This document shows, one piece after another, positions 58,260 to 64,000 of a DNA stretch of 64,000 nucleotides. Position 1 is the stretch's first letter; each line of letters begins with the position of its first letter. The stretch is from Aeoliella sp052161615 (lineage in GTDB: Bacteria > Planctomycetota > Planctomycetia > Pirellulales > Lacipirellulaceae): positions 4,712,001 to 4,776,000 of the forward strand of contig NZ_CP197417.1 of the NCBI RefSeq assembly GCF_052161615.1, in the 5' to 3' direction. Under the pieces are notes generated by a model that was given only the letters and a program-made list of their open reading frames with translations, did not search any database and had not been told where the DNA came from. Made by a program: the position numbers and the translations under genes.

Positions 58260-60230
58260 ATGCCCCTACCGCCTTGCACCTGGAAGCAGGCCTGTCTCGC
58301 CATTGTCCTGGCCCTCGCCGCCTCGCGCGGCATGGCCGACCCCGTAAAACTCCCCGGCTATCAGTCGCCTGAAGTCTTCGAGGCGATGCTCGAAGTGCTC
58401 GCCGACAGTGAGCTGGTGACCAAGACCACGCTCGGCGAGACGGCCGAGGGTCGCAAGGTCGACCTACTGACCATCGGCACGGGCGACGTCGATTCGAAGC
58501 CCGCCATTCTATTGGTAGGGAGCGTCGATGCCGCGAACTTGGTGGGTTCGGAAGTCGCGGTGCGGATCGTCCAGCAACTGACGGACGCGCACGCGAAGGG
58601 AGACGAGTCGGTCAAGGAGCTGCTCGACAACCTGACTCTTTATGTCATCCCGCGTCCCAGCCCCGATGCGTCGGCCCATGTATTCGATGCGCCGACCACC
58701 GGCCGCGCGACCAACTCGCGCAGCACCGATGCCGATCGCGATTTCGAGTTCGACGAAGATCCGAACGAGGACCTGAATGGCGACGGCGTGATCACGATGA
58801 TGCGTGTCGCCGATCCGACCGGTCCCTGGATGGAACACCCGAGCGACCCGCGCCTGTTGGTGCGAGCCGAAGCGAACAAGAAAGAGCTCGGCCAGTATCA
58901 GCTCTACACCGAGGGCGTGGACAATGATCACGACGAGTTGTGGAACGAAGATGGCGCTGGTGGCGTCGACTTCAATCGCAACTGGACCTTCGAGTATCCC
59001 TACTTCGCAGGCGACGCGGGGCCGCACCAGGTGTCGGAGCCCGAGACACGGGCCATCGCCGACTGGATGTTCACGCGGCCGAACATCTACATGGTGTTTT
59101 CGTTCGCCCCGCAGGACAATCTGACCAAGCCGTGGGGCGTGGCTCGCGATAACAACGCCCGCATCAAGAAGCAGGTATTGCCGGAAGACGGGCCGAGCTA
59201 CGAGTTCCTGTCGAATCTCTACGGCGAAAAGGTCGGCAAGGAGAACGCCCCTGGTGCCGCGGGTCCGGAAGGCACTTTCGCACCTTGGGCCTACTACCAC
59301 TACGGCCGGTGGTCGATCGCCACGCCGGGGTGGTGGATTCCTAAGGTAGAAGCGAAGAAGGAAGAAGGCGAAAAGAAAGACGACGCCAAGAACGACGACG
59401 CCAAGACGGACGAGGCGAAGCAGGAAGACACCGAAAACGTAGAGTCTGAAGCCAAGGACAACGACGGGGAAGACAACGAGGACGGTAAAAAGGAAGACTC
59501 CGAAGCGGAGGACTCTGAAAAGGGCGAGGCCGAAGAGAAAACGGACGACGCGAAAAAGAGCGACGACAAGTCCGAAGGCAAGGAAGAGAAGAAGGACGAG
59601 AAGAAAGAAGACGGCCGTAACGCCGAGGAGCGGAACGCGCTGGCCTGGTTCGCGGCGAACGACATTGATGGCTTCGTCGATTGGGTGGAGGTCGATCATC
59701 CCGACTTCCCTGGCAAGAAGGTCGAGGTCGGTGGGTTCAAGCCACTGGTTCGGCAGCATCCGCCTGCGAAAGATCTGAACGACATTGCCGCTAAGCACCG
59801 CGAGTTCTTAATTGAACTTTCCAAGCTCGGTGCCAAGCCTGAGTTTGTTGCGGTGAAGTCCGAACCTCTTGGCGAGGGCGTTTATCGCGTCTCGGCGACG
59901 CTCGCCAATCTGGGTTACCTGCCAACGCAGAGTTCGATGGGCCGGACGGCTCGCAAGCTGCAGCGGCTCGACATCGAACTGAACCTGCCCGAAGGCTCGA
60001 AGCTGCTCGTAGGCGATCGCCGCGTCAACGCGGGCGTGCTCGCGGGGAGTGGCGGCAACAAAGAAGTGACGTGGCTGGTACGCTTGCCCGAGGGGACAAA
60101 GACCCTCGAACTGCGAGCGGGCGAACCATCGATTGGATTTACGGAATATACGTTGACGCTCGACGCGACAGCTCGCGATAACGCAAGCGTGCAGGAAGCA
60201 AACACTGAGGAGGCCTCTGATGAAAACTAA
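58260..60230 (+). CDS. Exported M14 carboxypeptidase homologue without zinc ligands
   Basis: 656 residues, signal peptide (LAIVLALAASRGMA-DP). It aligns along its whole length with the next gene's M14 peptidase, but the zinc site is lost: the HxxE of the paralogue (His108, Glu111) reads Asp90 and Asn93 (SVDAANLVG), the third ligand His303 reads Ala283 (FSFAPQDN), and the region of the catalytic Glu374 (FVFVNELNT) reads WSIATPGWW. Residues about 362-459 are a Lys/Glu/Asp low-complexity insert. The C-terminal beta domain is shared. It is likely a pseudoenzyme, perhaps a binding or regulatory partner. It overlaps the next gene by 11 bp. Confidence 0.85.
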   Translation: MPLPPCTWKQACLAIVLALAASRGMADPVKLPGYQSPEVFEAMLEVLADSELVTKTTLGETAEGRKVDLLTIGTGDVDSKPAILLVGSVDAANLVGSEVAVRIVQQLTDAHAKGDESVKELLDNLTLYVIPRPSPDASAHVFDAPTTGRATNSRSTDADRDFEFDEDPNEDLNGDGVITMMRVADPTGPWMEHPSDPRLLVRAEANKKELGQYQLYTEGVDNDHDELWNEDGAGGVDFNRNWTFEYPYFAGDAGPHQVSEPETRAIADWMFTRPNIYMVFSFAPQDNLTKPWGVARDNNARIKKQVLPEDGPSYEFLSNLYGEKVGKENAPGAAGPEGTFAPWAYYHYGRWSIATPGWWIPKVEAKKEEGEKKDDAKNDDAKTDEAKQEDTENVESEAKDNDGEDNEDGKKEDSEAEDSEKGEAEEKTDDAKKSDDKSEGKEEKKDEKKEDGRNAEERNALAWFAANDIDGFVDWVEVDHPDFPGKKVEVGGFKPLVRQHPPAKDLNDIAAKHREFLIELSKLGAKPEFVAVKSEPLGEGVYRVSATLANLGYLPTQSSMGRTARKLQRLDIELNLPEGSKLLVGDRRVNAGVLAGSGGNKEVTWLVRLPEGTKTLELRAGEPSIGFTEYTLTLDATARDNASVQEANTEEASDEN

Positions 60231-62022
60231 ACTTGCTATTGCCCTCGCGCTGTTCCTTTCCGCTGCGGTTGTGCGTGCTGAGGAGAAACCTATTTACCAG
60301 CCGCTGGGTGCGCCGGCCGATCCGAAGGTTTCGGTGCGGTGGAACTACTACCGCGACTACGAAGAGACCACCAAGCTGCTGAAAGAGATTGCAGCGGCGC
60401 ATCCGAACTTGGTTCGGCTCGAGAGCCTCGGCAAGTCGCACGAGGGTCGCGAGATGTGGGTGATGACCATCACCGCCAACATTGGCGAAGACAAGAAGGC
60501 CGAGCTCGCGAAGCCCGCGTTCTGGATCGATGGCAGCATTCACGCCAACGAAATCCAGGCGACCGAAGTGGTGCTCTACACGGCGTGGTACCTGACCGAA
60601 ATGTACGGCCGGAATCCGATGGTCACCCGGCTGCTCGACGAGCGAGTGTTCTACCTGATGCCGATTATGAGCCCCGACTCGCGGGATGCTCATTTGCACG
60701 AGCCGAACACGACGCATTCGCCACGTGGTGGTCAGCGGCCGGTGGACGACGATCGCGATGGCCTGGTGGACGAAGACCCGGCCGAGGACATCGATGGCGA
60801 CGGCAGCATCACGCAGATGCGCGTTCGCGATCCGCACGGACGATTCAAGCCACACGACAAGTATCCCGGCATGATGATTCGCGCCGAGCACAACGAGACC
60901 GGCACCTACACGCTGCTGGGCTCGGAAGGAATCGACAACGACGACGATGGCAGCGTGAACGAGGACGGCGATGGGTACTACGACCCCAACCGCGACTGGC
61001 CCTGGTTCTGGCAGCCGCAGTACGTGCAGAACGGTGCCCACAACTACCCTCTGTCGATCGCCGAGAACCGGATGGTTGCCGAGTTTGTGATGGCCCATCC
61101 GAACATCGCGGGTGCCCAGTCGTACCACAACACGGGTGGCATGCTGCTGCGTGGTCCCGGTGCTAAGGACGATCGCTGGCCGCGTGCTGACATCGAGGTC
61201 TACGACCACATCGGCCAGCGCGGCCAGGCGATGCTGCCCGGCTATCGCTACATCAACACGGCAGACGATCTGTACGAAGTGTGGGGTGGCGAGACCGATT
61301 GGTTCCACACGATGATCGGTGCGTTCGTGTTCGTGAACGAGCTCAATACGCCATTCAACATGTTCCGCGAGTCGAAGGGTGGAGGCTTCTTCCCAAGCGA
61401 GGAAGATCAGCGGAAGTTCGACGAGTGGCTGCTGCTCAGCGATGGCTTTGCCGAGTGGAAAGAGGTCGACCATCCGACCTACGGCAAAGTAGAAGTCGGT
61501 GGCGTGAAGAAGAACTGGGGGCGTCAGCCGCCATCGTTCATGCTCGAAGAAGAATGCCATCGCAACATGGCGTTCACGCTGTGGCACGCCGACCAGATGC
61601 CGCAGGTCGCAATCGACGACGTGACGGTCCGCGAACTGGATGGCGGACTGCTCGAAGTGACCGCGACGCTGATGAACCGCAAGCTGACGCCCACGCGTTC
61701 GGCGTTCAACGTCGAGCACAAGGTAACCGCACCCGATGTGGCGTCGCTCACAGGCGACGATGTTCGCGTGGTGACAGCGCTGGTGTCGGACGACCTATTG
61801 TTCGATTCGCCCCGCGAAGTGGAGCGCGACCCGGCGAACGTTCAGCTCGACGCGATTGGTTCGTGGCGACCGAAGTACGTTCGGTGGTTAGTAGCCGGCG
61901 CGGGGGATGCGAAGGTTTCGCTCGACACCGTGAAGGGTGGCAACGCGACGAAGGAAGTGAAGCTCGAAGCCACGCCAGCGAAGGACGATGAAGCCAAGCA
62001 AGTTGAGGAAGGCAAGGAGTAA
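60220..62022 (+). CDS. Exported M14 family zinc carboxypeptidase
   Basis: 600 residues, signal peptide (IALALFLSAAVVRA-EE). The zinc site is intact: His108xxGlu111 in DGSIHANEIQATE and His303 in AQSYHNTGG; Glu374 in FVFVNELNT fits the catalytic Glu. Aspartate-rich inserts (DDDRDGLVDEDPAEDIDGDG, NDDDGSVNEDGDG) look like calcium-binding loops and are shared with the upstream paralogue. A C-terminal beta domain follows. It should remove C-terminal residues from peptides outside the cytoplasm. Start preceded by GAGGAGG. Coupled to both neighbours (11-bp overlap; 1-bp gap). Confidence 0.92.
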   Translation: MKTKLAIALALFLSAAVVRAEEKPIYQPLGAPADPKVSVRWNYYRDYEETTKLLKEIAAAHPNLVRLESLGKSHEGREMWVMTITANIGEDKKAELAKPAFWIDGSIHANEIQATEVVLYTAWYLTEMYGRNPMVTRLLDERVFYLMPIMSPDSRDAHLHEPNTTHSPRGGQRPVDDDRDGLVDEDPAEDIDGDGSITQMRVRDPHGRFKPHDKYPGMMIRAEHNETGTYTLLGSEGIDNDDDGSVNEDGDGYYDPNRDWPWFWQPQYVQNGAHNYPLSIAENRMVAEFVMAHPNIAGAQSYHNTGGMLLRGPGAKDDRWPRADIEVYDHIGQRGQAMLPGYRYINTADDLYEVWGGETDWFHTMIGAFVFVNELNTPFNMFRESKGGGFFPSEEDQRKFDEWLLLSDGFAEWKEVDHPTYGKVEVGGVKKNWGRQPPSFMLEEECHRNMAFTLWHADQMPQVAIDDVTVRELDGGLLEVTATLMNRKLTPTRSAFNVEHKVTAPDVASLTGDDVRVVTALVSDDLLFDSPREVERDPANVQLDAIGSWRPKYVRWLVAGAGDAKVSLDTVKGGNATKEVKLEATPAKDDEAKQVEEGKE

Positions 62023-62023
62023 G

Positions 62024-64000
62024 ATGTCGCTCGAACGTTTTCGCTGGTTGATCGCGTGCGCCGTGCTGGCGATGGCAGGGTACTTTGTCGCTGCGCCTAA
62101 GCTTGCGCAAGGACAAGAGCCTCCCGCGACGGAGGAATCTGCTGACGAGGGCGAAAGCGCGCCGAAACAGGAGACCCCTGAGGAAGGTTCGAGCGAGGAG
62201 TCGGGGGACGAGAAGTCCGAAGACGAAGGGTCGGAAGAGTCAGCAACTCCCGAAGATGACGACGAATCCGACGCAGAGTCTGATTCTGAAGAGCAGGACG
62301 ACTCCGAAGACTCTGCGAAAACGCCAGCGGATGAGGAAGGTGAGGACGAGACGGCGAAGGAAGAGGACGCCGATGCAGAGAACGAAGAGGTCGGCGAGCT
62401 TCCTAAAGAAGTCGTGTTCAAAGAGTTCGTGACGATTCCACTCGTCGGCATTTATGGCCGGGCGAGTGTGCATATCGATCCGATTGACGCGGCGATGGCA
62501 TCGGGGAAATTCGCGATGCCGAAGGCCGGCGACAAGTTCGACACCGGGGCCGGCCGCGAAGTTGCGTGGCGTGCGGCGAAGGTGAACGACGAAGGAGTGC
62601 TGTCGACTCGCTCGATTCGCGGTGGCTACGCGGTGGCGTCGTTCGACTCGCCGGCGGCGGGCATCCTGCTGCTCGAAGCCACTGGCCACGCGATGGCCTA
62701 CGTTAACGGCTTGCCCTACGCGGGCGATCCGTACGCCTATGGCAACTACGCGCTCCCAGTGCGAGTCGAGAAGGGCGAGAACGTGCTGGTGTTTCACGTC
62801 GCGCAGAGCGAACTCACCGCGCGGCTGGTGAAGCCATCGGCCGAAGTGTTGCTGTCGGCCGATCGTGCGGTTGTGCCATCGCTGGTGCGTGGCGAGAAGG
62901 CCGGCGAGCGATGGGCGTCGGTAACCGTCGCGAACTACTCGGAGAAGCCACTCGCGAAGCTTGCCATCGAAGCCGAACTCGAAGGGGGCGAATCCCTCAG
63001 CACGCCGGTCGAGTGGCTCGACGCCGCCACGGTGCGAAGCTGCCCGGTAGAGTTCAAGGTACCCGACGAACTGAAGGGTGACGTCGCGAAGCTCGCGTTG
63101 CGGCTAGTGCAAGACGACAAGGTGCTCGGCGAGCTGGAACTGGAACTCGAAGCGGTCGATGCGTCGGCGCTACAGACGCGGACGTTCGTGAGCCGAGTTG
63201 ATCGGAGCGTGCAGCCTTACGTAGTGCTGCCTGCGGCGAAGGAAGCGAGTGGCGAGGCGACGCATCTGGTCGCGAAGTCGGACGAAGAAGAAGACGCGAC
63301 GATCGGCGCGATTGTCGCGTTGCACACCGATGGGATGACGCCGCGAGATTTCGCCGCGCAGTACAAAGCCAAAACCTGGGCCCACTTGATTGTGCCGGGC
63401 GGACGGGGCGAGTTTCCGCTCGACTGGGAGGAGTGGTCGCGGATGGATGCCCAAGAGGCACTGTCCGATGCCGAGGACCATTTCGAGATCGACGCCGATC
63501 GCATTTATGTGACCGGCCACGGCATGGGTGGGCACGGAGCACTTGTGCTGGCGACGTCGCTTCCCGACCGGTTCGCGGCGGTGGCCACCGCTGCGGCGTG
63601 GCCGAGCCTATGGACCTACGGCGGCGGTATGCCGGAGTACGACAAACCGACGAAACTCGAATCGATCCTAATCCGCGCCGCGCGGCCCAGCGACACCGTG
63701 GCGCAGCTGGTGAACCTGGCGAGCGTGGGTGTGTACCTGACGCATGGCGTGGACGACGAGCAAATCCCCGCGAAGCTCAGCCGGCAAATCGCCGAGCAGC
63801 TCGCCGCGTGGCACAACGACTTCGCGCTCTACCTGAAACCCGAGGCGGGCAACTGGTGGGGTGCGGAGACGGTGGACTCGGACGAGCTGATGCAGTTCCT
63901 CTCCGCACGCCGCCGCAATCCCGAGGTGGCCGCTAAGCGAGTGCGACTCGCTACGTCGGACCTGGGGACACTGGCGACGAGTCAGTGGCTCACCATCGGC
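62024..64000 (+). CDS. Exported alpha/beta-hydrolase-like protein, partial, catalytic residues replaced
   Basis: 659 residues to the window edge; the stop lies outside. A signal peptide (IACAVLAMAGYFVAAPKLAQG) is followed by a long Glu/Asp/Ser-rich stretch (to about residue 128), a beta region, and a C-terminal alpha/beta-hydrolase fold. The nucleophile elbow reads GHGMGG (residues 498-503; GHSMGG is usual), so Ser is Gly500. The acid is kept (HGVDDEQIP, Asp577-578), and the site of the catalytic His (GHWW) reads GNWW (Asn610). It is therefore probably inactive as a hydrolase. ATG one base after the M14 stop, so co-transcribed. Confidence 0.85.
   Translation, partial: MSLERFRWLIACAVLAMAGYFVAAPKLAQGQEPPATEESADEGESAPKQETPEEGSSEESGDEKSEDEGSEESATPEDDDESDAESDSEEQDDSEDSAKTPADEEGEDETAKEEDADAENEEVGELPKEVVFKEFVTIPLVGIYGRASVHIDPIDAAMASGKFAMPKAGDKFDTGAGREVAWRAAKVNDEGVLSTRSIRGGYAVASFDSPAAGILLLEATGHAMAYVNGLPYAGDPYAYGNYALPVRVEKGENVLVFHVAQSELTARLVKPSAEVLLSADRAVVPSLVRGEKAGERWASVTVANYSEKPLAKLAIEAELEGGESLSTPVEWLDAATVRSCPVEFKVPDELKGDVAKLALRLVQDDKVLGELELELEAVDASALQTRTFVSRVDRSVQPYVVLPAAKEASGEATHLVAKSDEEEDATIGAIVALHTDGMTPRDFAAQYKAKTWAHLIVPGGRGEFPLDWEEWSRMDAQEALSDAEDHFEIDADRIYVTGHGMGGHGALVLATSLPDRFAAVATAAAWPSLWTYGGGMPEYDKPTKLESILIRAARPSDTVAQLVNLASVGVYLTHGVDDEQIPAKLSRQIAEQLAAWHNDFALYLKPEAGNWWGAETVDSDELMQFLSARRRNPEVAAKRVRLATSDLGTLATSQWLTIG

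Overview
The window looks like a piece of a Planctomycetes chromosome, most likely Pirellulales. This rests on the mix of GC-rich genes, PEP-CTERM and dockerin-like exported proteins, large VWA and PQQ-propeller secreted proteins, single-gene housekeeping functions spread on both strands, and many long inverted repeats between genes. I cannot name the genus. No rRNA, tRNA, CRISPR array, transposase or prophage was recognised. The most informative non-coding signal is a pair of perfect parS sites (354-369 and 53815-53830), each inside the same extended 22-bp palindrome. They suggest that this segment lies in the origin-proximal, ParB-bound domain of the chromosome.

Layout. 1-2.2 kb: the end of an Hpt phosphotransfer protein facing an NtrC-type sigma-54 regulator. 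2.5-8.4 kb: a stress and envelope cluster made of a small lipoprotein, a DUF1328 protein, a four-helix-bundle protein, YihY/BrkB and AI-2E family membrane proteins, then six consecutive small plus-strand genes (a CsbD/DUF883-like fusion, four other small proteins and a holin-like protein). 8.4-14.2 kb, minus strand: CDP-diglyceride synthase, undecaprenyl diphosphate synthase, PurA, an HNH nuclease with a translationally coupled partner, and SppA. 14.5-18.5 kb: an exported protein of unknown function, RdgB, an exported M20 amidohydrolase and a lipoprotein. 18.6-22.7 kb: an oligopeptide ABC importer without its ATPases. 22.8-28 kb: a SpoU methyltransferase, a DUF4349 lipoprotein, MtaB, a four-helix-bundle protein, ClpS and SerS. 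28-30.7 kb: two divergent PEP-CTERM proteins, one a GDSL/SGNH hydrolase with a dockerin-like tail.

31.5-35.7 kb holds a 1373-residue exported VWA / STN / Gly-Met-rich / DUF2135-like protein. 35.7-41.7 kb is an amino-acid biosynthesis run on the minus strand (ilvH, ilvC, argB, argD, argF, then rph). 42-47.7 kb: a TPR lipoprotein, two small proteins, a GNAT acetyltransferase, PurF and a HemW-like radical SAM protein. 47.9-53.2 kb is a minus-strand cluster of an LuxE/PaaK-like adenylating enzyme, an aldehyde dehydrogenase without the usual general-base Glu, an iron alcohol dehydrogenase and a PQQ-type beta-propeller. It reads as a carboxylate-to-alcohol reduction pathway. 53.2-54.0 kb is repeat-rich DNA carrying the second parS. 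54-58.2 kb: a coiled-coil protein, an unknown protein overlapping a SNF2-family helicase, and a TIM-barrel sugar epimerase/isomerase.

58.3-64 kb ends the window with three exported proteins in one operon: an M14 carboxypeptidase homologue that has lost all its zinc ligands, an intact M14 paralogue, and an alpha/beta-hydrolase-like protein (cut by the window end) whose nucleophile Ser and catalytic His positions read Gly and Asn. The pairing of degraded and intact hydrolases, the parS module, the carboxylate-reduction cluster and the small-membrane-protein cluster are the points most worth following.
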